DNA from: Phytohabitans maris
GTDB taxonomy: Bacteria; Actinomycetota; Actinomycetes; Mycobacteriales; Micromonosporaceae
Assembly (NCBI RefSeq): GCF_031085175.1
Contig: NZ_JAVHUY010000040.1
Span: 33,751 to 97,750, forward strand
Direction of reading: 5' to 3'
DNA length: 64,000 nt
Shown here: positions 1-8,038 of the stretch, one piece after another
Layout: every line of letters begins with the position of its first letter
Position numbering within the stretch: the first letter of the stretch is position 1
Notes under the pieces: generated by a model
The model's input: the letters and a program-made list of their open reading frames with translations, nothing else
What the model was told of the DNA's origin: nothing
Database searches by the model: none
Translations under genes and position numbers: made by a program

Positions 1-78
1 GGGACGGGGGACGCAAACGCCGCCCGGGCCCGGCCTGTGGCGCCACTCTCGTGGTAACCCGAGCGCGCCACCGTCAAA

Positions 79-120
79 CCCAGTACGCGAAAACGAGAGC
101 CCAGTACGCGAAAACGAGAG
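79..120. repeat. Perfect tandem duplication of a 21-bp unit
   Basis: Two exact copies of a 21-bp unit (79-99 and 100-120) beginning CCCAGTACGCG and ending in AACGAGAG sit end to end and stop 8 bp before the first ATG. The position in the leader of the flavoprotein gene suggests a duplicated regulator site or duplicated leader, but no known operator is recognised. Confidence 0.8.
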
Positions 121-128
121 GTTGATCA

Positions 129-1430
129 ATGGCTCGTCCGCGGATCGTCATCGTCGGGGCCGGGTTCGCCGGCTACCACTGCGCGCGCAAGCTGGCCCGG
201 CTGGCCCGGGGTAGGGCGGACATCCTGCTGCTCAACCCGACCGACTACTTCCTCTACCTGCCGCTGCTGCCCGAGGTCGCCGCCTCCGGCCTGGAGCCGC
301 GCCGGATCGCGGTGTCGATACCGGGCACGATCGGCGGCGACGTGCGCCTGGTGCTGGGCACGGCGACCGGCGTCGACCTCGACGGGCGGCGGGTCGACTT
401 CACGGACCCGGAGGGGGGCAAGGGCGAGCTCCGGTACGACCGGCTGGTCCTCGCCGCGGGCAGCGTCAACAAGCTGCTGCCGATCCCGGGTGTCGCCGAG
501 CACGCGCACGGGTTCCGCGGCATCTTCGAGGCCCTGTACCTGCGCGACCACATCACCCGCCAGGTCGAGCTCGCCGACGCCACCGACGACCGGGAGGAGC
601 GGGCGGCGCGGCTGACGTTCGTGGTGGTGGGCGCCGGGTACACCGGCACCGAGGTCGCCGCGCACGGCGCGCTCTTCACCCGCGACCTGGTCGCCCGCCA
701 CCCGCGCCTCGCCGACGACGCGGTGCGCTGGCTGCTGCTCGACCTGGCCGACCGGGTGCTGCCCGAGCTCGACCAGCGGCTGTCCCGTACCGCCGACCGG
801 GTGCTGCGCGAGCGCGACATCGACGTGCGCACGGGCACCTCGGTGAAGGAGGCGACGTACGAGGGGGTGCACCTCTCCGACGGCGGCTTCGTGCCCACCC
901 GCACGCTGATGTGGTGCGTCGGCGTACGCCCCGACCCGCTCGTCGCCGACCTCGGCCTGCCCACCAACAAGGGGCGGCTGGTCGTCGACGAGTTCCTCGG
1001 CGTGCCCGGCCGCCCCGAGGTGCTGGCCTGCGGCGACGCCGCCGCGGTGCCCGACCTCACCCGGCCCGGCGAGATCACCGCGATGACCGCGCAGCACGCC
1101 AGCCGCCAGGGCCGGCTGGCCGCGCACAACATCGCCGCCTCGTACGGCCGGGGCAAGCCGCGCCCGTACAAGCACCACGACCTGGGCTTCGTGGTCGACC
1201 TCGGCGGCGTGCAGGCGGCGGCCGACCCGCTCGGCGTACCGCTGGGCGGGCCGATGGCGAAGGCGGTCACCGCCGGCTACCACCTGGCCGCGATGCCCGG
1301 CAACCGGGTCCGCACCGCCGCCGACTGGGCGCTCAACTCCGTGCTCCAGCGCGAGACCGTCCAACTTGGACTGGTCCGGGCCCCGGCGGTTCCGCTCGAC
1401 ACGACCACCCCGGGAGTCCGTACCATGTGA
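129..1430 (+). CDS. NAD(P)/FAD-dependent oxidoreductase, type II NADH dehydrogenase-like
   Basis: A 433-residue flavoprotein of the pyridine nucleotide-disulfide oxidoreductase superfamily, of the size and layout of actinobacterial NDH-2-like enzymes, which pass electrons from NAD(P)H to quinone at the membrane face. The N-terminal FAD-binding motif VGAGFAG lies at residues 9-15 and the second dinucleotide motif VVGAGYTGTE near residue 167. The conserved ACGDAAAVPD (FAD contact) lies near residue 300, and the tail has the usual amphipathic region before the end. The ATG at 129 follows a duplicated 21-bp leader repeat. The exact electron acceptor cannot be told from sequence; a generic FAD-dependent oxidoreductase is the alternative. 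Confidence 0.85.
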   Translation: MARPRIVIVGAGFAGYHCARKLARLARGRADILLLNPTDYFLYLPLLPEVAASGLEPRRIAVSIPGTIGGDVRLVLGTATGVDLDGRRVDFTDPEGGKGELRYDRLVLAAGSVNKLLPIPGVAEHAHGFRGIFEALYLRDHITRQVELADATDDREERAARLTFVVVGAGYTGTEVAAHGALFTRDLVARHPRLADDAVRWLLLDLADRVLPELDQRLSRTADRVLRERDIDVRTGTSVKEATYEGVHLSDGGFVPTRTLMWCVGVRPDPLVADLGLPTNKGRLVVDEFLGVPGRPEVLACGDAAAVPDLTRPGEITAMTAQHASRQGRLAAHNIAASYGRGKPRPYKHHDLGFVVDLGGVQAAADPLGVPLGGPMAKAVTAGYHLAAMPGNRVRTAADWALNSVLQRETVQLGLVRAPAVPLDTTTPGVRTM

Positions 1431-1432
1431 TC

Positions 1433-1600
1433 ATGGTGCGGTACGCGGAGGCCGCCGGACGGTGGGTGCCGCTGGCGACGGTGCTCGGCTCGGGGCTCAC
1501 GTTCCTCGACGCCACCGTGGTCAACATCGCGCTTCCCCCGCATCGGCGAAGACTTCGCGGTCCACTGCGGGGTCGCCGGCCCGCCGCCGCGCCGGCCTAG
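1433..1600 (+). pseudogene. Remnant of a DHA2-type MFS transporter N-terminus
   Basis: An ATG 2 bp after the preceding stop opens a frame with the typical first segment of drug:H+ antiporter-2 permeases, ending LDATVVNIALP. At the run of five Cs near 1533-1538 the frame slips: removing one C restores the family continuation RIGEDFAV. After about ten more codons homology ends and a stop follows at 1600. Only about 45 of some 470 expected codons remain, so this is a frameshifted, truncated relic. It probably marks a deletion between the flavoprotein gene and the alcohol dehydrogenase gene. Confidence 0.75.
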
Positions 1601-1615
1601 GGAAGAATCGCCAGC

Positions 1616-2725
1616 GTGAGCGAGATGCTGGCGTGGGAGGTGCGGCAGCCGGGTCCGATGGCCACGACCCCGCTGCACGCGGTGGTCCGGCCCCGTCCGG
1701 AGCCGGGCGTGGGGGAGTTGCTTTTGCGGGTACGCGCGTGCGCCGTCTGCCGCACGGATCTGCATGTGGCCGAGGGCGACCTGCCCGTGCACCGCCCGCA
1801 CGTGACGCCCGGCCACGAGATCGTCGGCGAAGTGGTGGCGCTGGGCCCAGGGGTTGGTGAGGTCCGGTCCGAGGAGCGCAGCGACGAGGATGGACCGAGT
1901 CGACCCCCGGGCCTGAGCGCGAGCGGAGCGAGCGCCAACCAGCACAGCACGGGCGTCGAGGGCTTCCGGGAGGGGGAGCGGGTCGGCGTGGCCTGGCTGC
2001 GCCACACCTGCGGCCGCTGCGTCTACTGCCTGCGCGGCGCGGAAAACCTCTGCCCCGAGTCCCGCTACACCGGCTGGGACGCCGACGGCGGGTACGCGGA
2101 GTACACGGTGGCGCCGGCCGCATACGTGTACCGGCTGCCCGACCGCTACTCCGACGCCGAGGTCGCCCCGCTGCTCTGCGCCGGCATCATCGGGTTCCGG
2201 GCGCTGCGCCGTGCCGACCTGCCACCCGGCGGCCGCCTCGGGGTGTACGGCTTCGGCGCCTCGGCCCACCTCGCCACCCAGGTCGCGCTCGCCCAGGGCG
2301 CCCGGGTGCACGTGCTGACCCGCGCGGCGGCCGCCCGCGAGCTCGCCCTCGACCTGGGCGTCGCCTCGGTCGCCGGCGCGTACGACGCCCCACCCGAGCC
2401 GCTCGACGCCGCGATCCTCTTCGCCCCGGTCGGCGACCTCGTGCCGGTCGCGCTCGCCGCCCTCGACCGCGGCGGCACCCTCGCGGTCGCCGGCATCCAC
2501 CTGACCGACATCCCCTCGCTCGACTACGAGCGGCACCTCTTCCAGGAGCGGCAGCTGCGCAGCGTCACCGCCAACACCCGCGCGGACGGGCGTGACTTCC
2601 TGGCCTTCGCCGCCGGGCACCGGCTGCGCGTCACCACCGCGCCGTACCCGCTCCAGGCCGCCGACACCGCCCTGGCCGACCTGGCCGGAGACCGGGTGAA
2701 CGGGGCCGCCGTGCTGGTCCCGTGA
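1616..2725 (+). CDS. Zinc-dependent alcohol dehydrogenase family protein with internal insertion
   Basis: A 369-residue medium-chain dehydrogenase of the AdhA type, oxidising alcohols with NAD(P)+. Visible features are the catalytic zinc ligands in CAVCRTDLH and PGHE, the structural zinc cluster in [17 protein letters not shown], and the Rossmann motif [10 protein letters not shown]. Relatives are about 330-340 residues; the excess is explained by a 34-codon insertion between GPGV and EGF (bases 1856-1957), so the enzyme is split in the loop between the catalytic and structural zinc sites. GTG at 1616 is taken as start because the family N-terminus [10 protein letters not shown] follows at once. 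Whether the protein still folds is uncertain. Confidence 0.85.
   Translation: MSEMLAWEVRQPGPMATTPLHAVVRPRPEPGVGELLLRVRACAVCRTDLHVAEGDLPVHRPHVTPGHEIVGEVVALGPGVGEVRSEERSDEDGPSRPPGLSASGASANQHSTGVEGFREGERVGVAWLRHTCGRCVYCLRGAENLCPESRYTGWDADGGYAEYTVAPAAYVYRLPDRYSDAEVAPLLCAGIIGFRALRRADLPPGGRLGVYGFGASAHLATQVALAQGARVHVLTRAAAARELALDLGVASVAGAYDAPPEPLDAAILFAPVGDLVPVALAALDRGGTLAVAGIHLTDIPSLDYERHLFQERQLRSVTANTRADGRDFLAFAAGHRLRVTTAPYPLQAADTALADLAGDRVNGAAVLVP
1856..1957. repeat. 102-bp in-frame insertion inside the alcohol dehydrogenase gene
   Basis: Bases 1856-1957 encode 34 residues rich in Ser, Arg, Glu, Asp and Gly ([13 protein letters not shown]...) absent from the family, flanked by two near-identical GV codon pairs. 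The DNA carries GAGGAGCGCAGCGACGAGGA and GAGCGGAGCGAGCGCC, the look of a short dispersed element rather than gene sequence. Its length is an exact multiple of three and it contains no stop in the host frame. Dispersed copies elsewhere in the genome are expected but cannot be seen here. Confidence 0.65.
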
Positions 2726-2746
2726 TCGACCCCCATACTTAGGCGC

Positions 2747-3193
2747 GTGGCGCACGAGTTCGAGCTCGGGACCGACGGTCCCAAGGTGCTCGTCGTGGGT
2801 GTCGACGGCTCCACCACGTCGATGCGCGCCGGCGCGTACGCCGCCGGCCTGGCCCGCCGCCAGCGCTCCCGCCTCGTGGTCGTGTACGTCTCCCGCCCCG
2901 GCGCGTTCGTCGGCCTGGCCCCGGGCGCGGCGGCGGTGGTCCGGCAGGCCGAGCACGAGATCGCCGAGGACCTGCGCCACCAGGTGGCCGAGGGCACGGC
3001 GCTGACCGGCATCAAGGCCACGTTCCACGAGGTGCACGGCGACCCGTACACGGAGATCGTCCGGGTCGCCGACGAGGTCAACGCCGACGGCGTGATCGTC
3101 GGCGCCTCGATGCGCGCCGGCCACCGCTTCGCCGGCTCCCTCGCCATCCGCCTCGTGAAGACCGGCAAGTGGCCGGTCACCGTCGTGCCCTAG
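2747..3193 (+). CDS. Universal stress protein family protein
   Basis: A 148-residue single-domain UspA-fold protein, which in this family binds ATP and helps cells under starvation or redox stress. The first strand and loop VLVVGVDGST carries the nucleotide-contacting Asp, and the C-terminal half has the family glycine pattern GASMRAGHRFAGSL followed by a terminal PVTVVP strand. GTG at 2747 is chosen because a -10-like CATACT (2734-2739) lies 7 bp upstream, which suggests a leaderless message. It follows the alcohol dehydrogenase by 21 bp but probably has its own promoter. Length is normal. Confidence 0.88.
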   Translation: MAHEFELGTDGPKVLVVGVDGSTTSMRAGAYAAGLARRQRSRLVVVYVSRPGAFVGLAPGAAAVVRQAEHEIAEDLRHQVAEGTALTGIKATFHEVHGDPYTEIVRVADEVNADGVIVGASMRAGHRFAGSLAIRLVKTGKWPVTVVP

Positions 3194-3254
3194 CTACCGA
3201 GACGTGCAGACCGTTGCTCCCGCCGGCGTCACCGTCCGCGGTGGGCGGGGATCA

Positions 3255-3302
3255 GATCGTGGTACTGAGGTGCCCCCGGAAGGGCACTGGAATACCACGA
3301 TC
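3255..3302. terminator. Long inverted repeat between convergent genes, bidirectional terminator
   Basis: Arms of 21 bp beginning GATCGTGGTA match at 17 of 21 positions around a loop of about 6 nt. The structure fills the space between the convergent usp gene and the solute-binding-like gene, and its right arm covers the latter's stop codon. No T-run is present, as is common for actinobacterial hairpin terminators. Confidence 0.7.
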
Positions 3303-5010
3303 ACCGGCCGGAGCCGGGTTTGGGCGGTGCCGTAGCGCCGCTCTCCGGTGGGGTGCGTGGGGTGGGGAGCTCGGCGGCGGGGAGGGCTGCCTGGAGCGCG
3401 TGGGCGAGGCGGCGGACGACCGGGTCGGTGGCGGCGCCGGCGACCAGCTCGACCTCGGCCTTGCCGAGCGCGGTCCACACCTGCCGCATCTGCGGCAGCG
3501 ACGGCATGAGGTCGCCGGCGCGGCACTCGGCGTAGAAGGCGGCCATCGTCGGGTCGCGGTCGACGACCTCGTCCAGGGCGCTGCGCAGCGCCGGCGGGCG
3601 GGGCTGGGTGTCGTACAGCGACAGGGCCACGTCGGTGCGGGTCAGGTAGTGCGCGGCCAGGTCCTGCGCGATCGTCTTGTTGCGCCCGCGCCGGGTGAGG
3701 AAGAAGCCGTGCACCGACACGAACGGCCGCACCGGCTCCTGACCCTCGTACGGCGGCACCGGCCCCACCACGAACGGCACCCCGGCCCGGCGGGCGTCGC
3801 TGACCACCCGGGAGGCGCAGACCAGGTACGGCGCCCGCCCGGCCGCGAAGAGCGCGGTGGCCCGGTCCTTGTCGATCTCCCGGCGCAGCACGCCGGAGCC
3901 CTGCGCGCCCAGCCCCCGGAAGCGCTCGAACGCCGCGATCGTCTCCGGCGCGGTCACGCCGAGCCGCCGCGGGTCCGGCCGCCCCTCGGCGTCGCGGCCG
4001 AAGAGCCAGCCGCCGGCGGCGAGCAGCAGCGGGTACATGTAGTAGGGGTCGCCTTCCGCGCCCACCTGTACGACCAGCGCCTCGTCGGCCCGCCCGGCCG
4101 CGCGCAGCGCCACACCGGTGGCGAGCAGCTCCTCGAACGTCGCCGGCTGCTCCGGCGCCAGGTCGGTGTTGCGCAGCAGCACGGCGGTGTCGAGGGCGTA
4201 CGGCACGCCGTACAGCTCGCCGTTCCAGGTCATCGCCGTGACCGCCGCGGGCAGGAACGCCTGCCGCCGCCGCTGGGAGAGCGCGAGCGGCTCGATCAGC
4301 CCGCGCTGGGCCAGGTCGCCGACCCAGTCGTGCGGGCCGACCACCACGTCCGGCACCTCGTCGCCCTCCGCGCCGTCGACGAGGCGCCGCTGGAGCCGCT
4401 CGATCTGCTCGGTGTGGAAGCGCAGCCGGACCCCGTGGGTGGCCAGGAAGTCGGCGGCGAACGTGCCCAGCGCGTTGGCCCGCCGCCCGTCCGCCCAGAT
4501 CAGCACCTCCGGCCGGAGCTCGGAGAGGCGCCCCATCTGGTCGCGGATCCACCGCACGCCGGCCGAGTCGGTGAACGTCACCTCGACCCGGTAGTCGACC
4601 GCGTGCCGCCCGTCCGCGACGAGCCCGGTGCCGAGCTCGCTGCGGTGGAAGATCGGCTCGGCGGCGGGCGGCACGATCGGCAGGTCGATCCGCTCGCCGA
4701 CGTCCGGGTCGTGGATGTCGAGCACGGTGAGGCCGACCTGGTAGACCGGCGTCTCGGAGGCGTTGCGCACGAACGCGCCCCACCCGTCCAGGCCCCATCC
4801 CCACCACGCCGAGACCAGCGCCGCCTGGGTGCGCCGGACGAACGCCTCCTGCTCCTGCCGCGCCCGCGCGGCGACCTGGTCCCGCTTGGACTCGATGCGG
4901 TAGACCCGCTGCGCCGCGAGCGCGGCGAGCGCCGCGAAGAGCAGCGCGAGGATCGTCGCTATCGAGGAGAGCCAGGTGGGTACGTCGCCCCAGTCCGCTG
5001 CCACCGCCAC
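3301..5010 (-). CDS. Membrane-anchored extracellular solute-binding-like protein
   Basis: A 569-residue protein. Residues about 12-34 form one hydrophobic segment (WLSSIATILALLFAALAALA) and residues 38-60 look like a short charged coil. A beta-rich stretch of about 110 residues follows. From about residue 170 to 545 it resembles the maltose-type periplasmic binding protein fold (SBP_bac_1): PDVVVGPHDWVGDLAQRGL, ELYGVPYALDTAVLLRN and a closing VWTALGKAEVELVAG. No permease or ATPase lies next to it, so it may be a sensor or scavenging receptor. There is no lipobox. GTG at 5010 starts just before the hydrophobic segment. Confidence 0.7.
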   Translation of the reverse strand: MAVAADWGDVPTWLSSIATILALLFAALAALAAQRVYRIESKRDQVAARARQEQEAFVRRTQAALVSAWWGWGLDGWGAFVRNASETPVYQVGLTVLDIHDPDVGERIDLPIVPPAAEPIFHRSELGTGLVADGRHAVDYRVEVTFTDSAGVRWIRDQMGRLSELRPEVLIWADGRRANALGTFAADFLATHGVRLRFHTEQIERLQRRLVDGAEGDEVPDVVVGPHDWVGDLAQRGLIEPLALSQRRRQAFLPAAVTAMTWNGELYGVPYALDTAVLLRNTDLAPEQPATFEELLATGVALRAAGRADEALVVQVGAEGDPYYMYPLLLAAGGWLFGRDAEGRPDPRRLGVTAPETIAAFERFRGLGAQGSGVLRREIDKDRATALFAAGRAPYLVCASRVVSDARRAGVPFVVGPVPPYEGQEPVRPFVSVHGFFLTRRGRNKTIAQDLAAHYLTRTDVALSLYDTQPRPPALRSALDEVVDRDPTMAAFYAECRAGDLMPSLPQMRQVWTALGKAEVELVAGAATDPVVRRLAHALQAALPAAELPTPRTPPESGATAPPKPGSGR

Positions 5011-5031
5011 GCCTCGACTGTAGACAGTGGA

Positions 5032-6012
5032 TCAAGCGTGGCCGCGGAAGGTGCGCCGGTAGGCGGTCGGCGGGACCCCGATGGACGCCTGGAACCGCTG
5101 GCGGAGCGCGGCCGCGGTGCCGAAGCCGGACCGCCGGGCGACCCGGTCGACGCCGAGGTCGGTGGTCTCCAGCAGCAGCCGGGCCCGGTCGACGCGCTGC
5201 TGGAGCAGCCACCTCGCCGGGCTGGCGCCGGTCTCCTCCCGGAAGCGCCGGGTGAACGTGCGCACGCTCATCCGCGCGTGCCCGGCCAGCGCCCGCAGCG
5301 TGAGCGGCTGGTCGAGCCGGGCCAGGGCCCACTCGCGGGTGGGTGCGGTGCCGGTCGCGCCGACCTCGGGGACCGGGTGCTCGGTGTACTGCGCCTGGCC
5401 GCCCTCCCGCCACGGCGGCACCACGCACCGGCGGGCGGCCCGGTTGGCCACCTCGGCGCCGTGGTCGCGGCGGATGACGTGCAGGCACAGGTCGATGCCG
5501 GCGGCCACCCCGGCCGACGTGAGGATCTCGCCGTCGTCGATGAAGAGCACGTCGGGGTCGAGCTTGACCTTCGGGTACAGCGCGCGGAACGCGCCGGCGT
5601 GCGCCCAGTGGGTCGCTGCCGGGCGGTCGTCGAGCAGGCCGGCGGCGGCGAGCACGAACGCGCCGGTGCAGATCGACACGATCCGGGCGCCCCGGCCGTG
5701 CGCGGCCCGCAGCGCCTCGCCGACCGCGGGGTCGACCGTGCCCTCGGTGAGCGGGGCGCCGCCGTGTATCCCGGGCACGACCACCGTGTCGGCCGTCCGG
5801 GTGAGCTCCAGGCCGTGGTCGGGCAGGACGTGGAACCGGGCCGCGCTGCGCACCGGGCTGCCGGTGGGGGTGCAGACGTCCACCGCGTACCGCCGGTGGC
5901 CCAGGGCGTCGCGGGCGGCGCCGAGCACCTGGGACGGGGTGCCGAGGTCGAGGCCGACGACCTGCTCGAGGGCGAGGACGGCGACGCGGTGGGCGTTTTC
6001 GGCGATGGGCAC
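5032..6012 (-). CDS. GlxA family transcriptional regulator (DJ-1/PfpI domain plus AraC-type HTH)
   Basis: A 326-residue regulator with an N-terminal DJ-1/PfpI-like ligand domain (residues about 8-190; nucleophile elbow SICTGAFVLA) and a C-terminal AraC-type double helix-turn-helix (about 225-322; LRALAGHARMSVRTFTRRF and VARRSGFGTAAALRQRF). Proteins of this design are cytoplasmic activators or repressors of neighbouring genes. It is divergent from an MFS permease gene with about 85 bp between starts, so that permease is the likely target. GTG at 6012 gives the expected N-terminus RVAVLALEQV a few residues in. Confidence 0.9.
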   Translation of the reverse strand: MPIAENAHRVAVLALEQVVGLDLGTPSQVLGAARDALGHRRYAVDVCTPTGSPVRSAARFHVLPDHGLELTRTADTVVVPGIHGGAPLTEGTVDPAVGEALRAAHGRGARIVSICTGAFVLAAAGLLDDRPAATHWAHAGAFRALYPKVKLDPDVLFIDDGEILTSAGVAAGIDLCLHVIRRDHGAEVANRAARRCVVPPWREGGQAQYTEHPVPEVGATGTAPTREWALARLDQPLTLRALAGHARMSVRTFTRRFREETGASPARWLLQQRVDRARLLLETTDLGVDRVARRSGFGTAAALRQRFQASIGVPPTAYRRTFRGHA

Positions 6013-6096
6013 GCGCCCGAGTATATGGCTCGATTATTGCGGATGATGGCTCGCGGGCCACTCGCGTCCGGTACCCCCTTGATCGAAACTCGGACG

Positions 6097-7407
6097 GTGA
6101 CCCGTCGCCCGCACCCCGCCTGGCTCGTCGCCGCCGTCGCCTTCGTGGCGCTGGTCGGCGCCGCCGGCTTCCGCGCCACCCCCGCCGTGATGCTGCACCC
6201 GCTGCACGAGGAGTTCCGCTGGCCGCTCGCCACGATCTCCGCGGCCGTCTCCGTCAACCTGATCCTGTTCGGGCTCACCGCCCCGTTCGCGGCCGCCCTG
6301 ATGGAGAAGTTCGGCATGCGCCGGGTGGTGAGCGGCGCGCTCCTGCTGGTGGCCGCGGGCAGCGGGCTCACCGTGTTCATGAACGCCAGCTGGCAGCTCA
6401 TCCTCTGCTGGGGCGTGCTGGTCGGCCTCGGCACCGGCTCGATGGCGCTCGCCTTCGTGGCGACGGTCACCGGCCGCTGGTTCGTGAAGCGGCGCGGGCT
6501 GGTGACCGGCGTGCTGACCGCCGGCGGCGCGGCCGGGCAGCTGGTCTTCCTGCCGCTGCTGGCCACCGTCGTCGAGGCGAACGGGTGGCGCACCGCCGCG
6601 CTGATCGTGTCCGGCTCCGCGCTCGCCGTCGTACCCCTGGTGGTGTGGCGGCTGCGCGACCGCCCCGCGGACCTGGGCGTGCGCGCGTACGGCGCGCCGG
6701 CGGACGAGGCGCCACCGCCGCCGCTGGCCGGCGGGGCCGCGGCGCGAGCCGTGGGCGCGCTGCGGGCGGCGGCCCGGACCCGGGCGTTCTGGCTGCTCGC
6801 CGGCGGGTTCGCGATCTGCGGGGCGACCACGAACGGGCTGGTCGGCACGCACTTCATCCCGGCCGCGCACGACCACGGCATGGCCGAGACCACGGCGGCG
6901 AGCCTGCTCGCGCTGGTCGGGCTCTTCGACATCGCCGGCACGATCGCCTCCGGCTGGCTCACCGACCGGGTGGACGGCCGGGTGCTGCTCGGCGCCTACT
7001 ACGCGCTGCGCGGCGGCTCGCTGCTCGTGCTCCCCACGCTCTTCGCCGAGACGGCCGGCCCGAGCATGCTGGTGTTCATCGTCTTCTACGGCCTGGACTG
7101 GGTGGCCACGGTGCCGCCGACGGTCGCGCTGTGCCGCGAGTACTTCGGCGCCAGCGGCCCGGTCGTCTTCGGCTGGGTCTTCGCCTCCCACCAGGTGGGC
7201 GCGGCGGTCGCGGCCACCGGCGCCGGCCTGGTCCGCGACCAGCTCGGCACGTACGCGCTCGCCTGGTACGTCGCCGGTGGCCTCTCGGTCGGCGCGGCGG
7301 TGCTGTCGCTGCTGCTGCGCCGCGGCGGCCGGGTGGCACCGGTGGTGATCGAGCCGCCCGCCGCGAAGGTCCCGGTCGGCTGGCGGCTGCGCCCCGCCGA
7401 GGAGTAG
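6097..7407 (+). CDS. MFS transporter (oxalate/formate antiporter-like class)
   Basis: A twelve-helix major facilitator permease of about 436 residues. The first helix begins at HPAWLVAAVAFVALVGAAGF, the cytoplasmic loop 2-3 motif appears as MEKFGMRRVVSGA, and a basic central loop separates the two six-helix halves. The frame stays open far upstream (to 3169), but that part overlaps two genes on the other strand and codes for nothing recognisable. GTG at 6097 is chosen because the hydrophobic N-terminus follows directly; TTG 6079 and ATG 6025, 6043 or 6046 are in frame. The divergent GlxA-type gene probably controls it. Substrate unknown. Confidence 0.85.
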   Translation: MTRRPHPAWLVAAVAFVALVGAAGFRATPAVMLHPLHEEFRWPLATISAAVSVNLILFGLTAPFAAALMEKFGMRRVVSGALLLVAAGSGLTVFMNASWQLILCWGVLVGLGTGSMALAFVATVTGRWFVKRRGLVTGVLTAGGAAGQLVFLPLLATVVEANGWRTAALIVSGSALAVVPLVVWRLRDRPADLGVRAYGAPADEAPPPPLAGGAAARAVGALRAAARTRAFWLLAGGFAICGATTNGLVGTHFIPAAHDHGMAETTAASLLALVGLFDIAGTIASGWLTDRVDGRVLLGAYYALRGGSLLVLPTLFAETAGPSMLVFIVFYGLDWVATVPPTVALCREYFGASGPVVFGWVFASHQVGAAVAATGAGLVRDQLGTYALAWYVAGGLSVGAAVLSLLLRRGGRVAPVVIEPPAAKVPVGWRLRPAEE

Positions 7408-7470
7408 CCCGCCGCCGTCCCGCTCGTGACGTGCCAGGATGGGGGCTTCGAACGACAGGGGGACCCCGCG

Positions 7471-8004
7471 ATGTCGCTGCGGCACGGGCTGCTCGGGCTG
7501 CTCGCCGAGGGGCCGGCCAGCGGCTACGACCTGGCCCGGCGTTTCCAGGAGATGCTCGGCGCGATCTATCCCGCGCAGCATCCGAAGATCTACGCGGAGC
7601 TGGGGCGGCTCAGCGCCGACGGGCTGATCGCGGTGGAGAGCGAGGGGCCGCGGCGGCGCAAGGCGTACCGGATCACCGGCGCCGGCCTGGTCGAGATCAG
7701 GGCCTGGCTCGCGGAGAGCGAGGTCGACCACACCGTGCGCCTGCAGCCGCTGCTGCGGTCGGTCTTCTTCTGGCTGATGGACCCCGACGACCTGCGCCGC
7801 CACCTCGCCGACGAGCAGCGGTTCTACGCCGAGCAGGCGGCCCGGTACGAGGCGTACGCGGCGGCCAAGGACCGCGGCGACTACGGCGACAGCCCGCGGA
7901 CCCAGTCGCTGCGGGTGACAACCGAGGCGGCGGTACGGCTGTACCGGGCGCTCGCCGACTGGGCCGAGTGGGCGCGGAGCGTGCCACCCGCACGCGGTGA
8001 TTGA
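7471..8004 (+). CDS. PadR family transcriptional regulator
   Basis: A 177-residue PadR-type repressor. The N-terminal winged helix MSLRHGLLGLLAEGPASGYD is the family signature, followed by IYAELGRLSADGLI (recognition helix and wing) and a C-terminal helical dimer domain (VRLQPLLRSVFFWL onward), which is the Vir_act_alpha_C type. ATG at 7471 has the purine-rich ACAGGGGGA upstream. The gene lies 34 bp before the sulfite-oxidase-type gene in the same direction, and the AT-rich patch between them may be its operator. Ligand unknown; phenolic acids or drugs are usual for the family. Confidence 0.9.
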   Translation: MSLRHGLLGLLAEGPASGYDLARRFQEMLGAIYPAQHPKIYAELGRLSADGLIAVESEGPRRRKAYRITGAGLVEIRAWLAESEVDHTVRLQPLLRSVFFWLMDPDDLRRHLADEQRFYAEQAARYEAYAAAKDRGDYGDSPRTQSLRVTTEAAVRLYRALADWAEWARSVPPARGD

Positions 8005-8038
8005 TTCCTACTAAATCTATAGAGTATCGTCCTGCATT
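8001..8038 (+). promoter_or_regulatory. AT-rich promoter/operator patch before the sulfite-oxidase-type gene
   Basis: A short AT-rich stretch in otherwise GC-rich DNA. TTGATT at 8001-8006 could be a -35 box. TACT and AGTA form the ends of an imperfect 18-bp dyad (8009-8026) with CTATAG inside. Its place between padR and the next gene suggests control by PadR, but no -10 box at ideal spacing stands out. Confidence 0.4.

Noticed and set aside
3169..7407. A 4.2-kb open frame on the plus strand that could be read as one giant protein
   Set aside because: Its first 2.9 kb lies antisense to two clearly recognisable genes (solute-binding-like and GlxA type). Only the part from about 6097 shows a real family (MFS).
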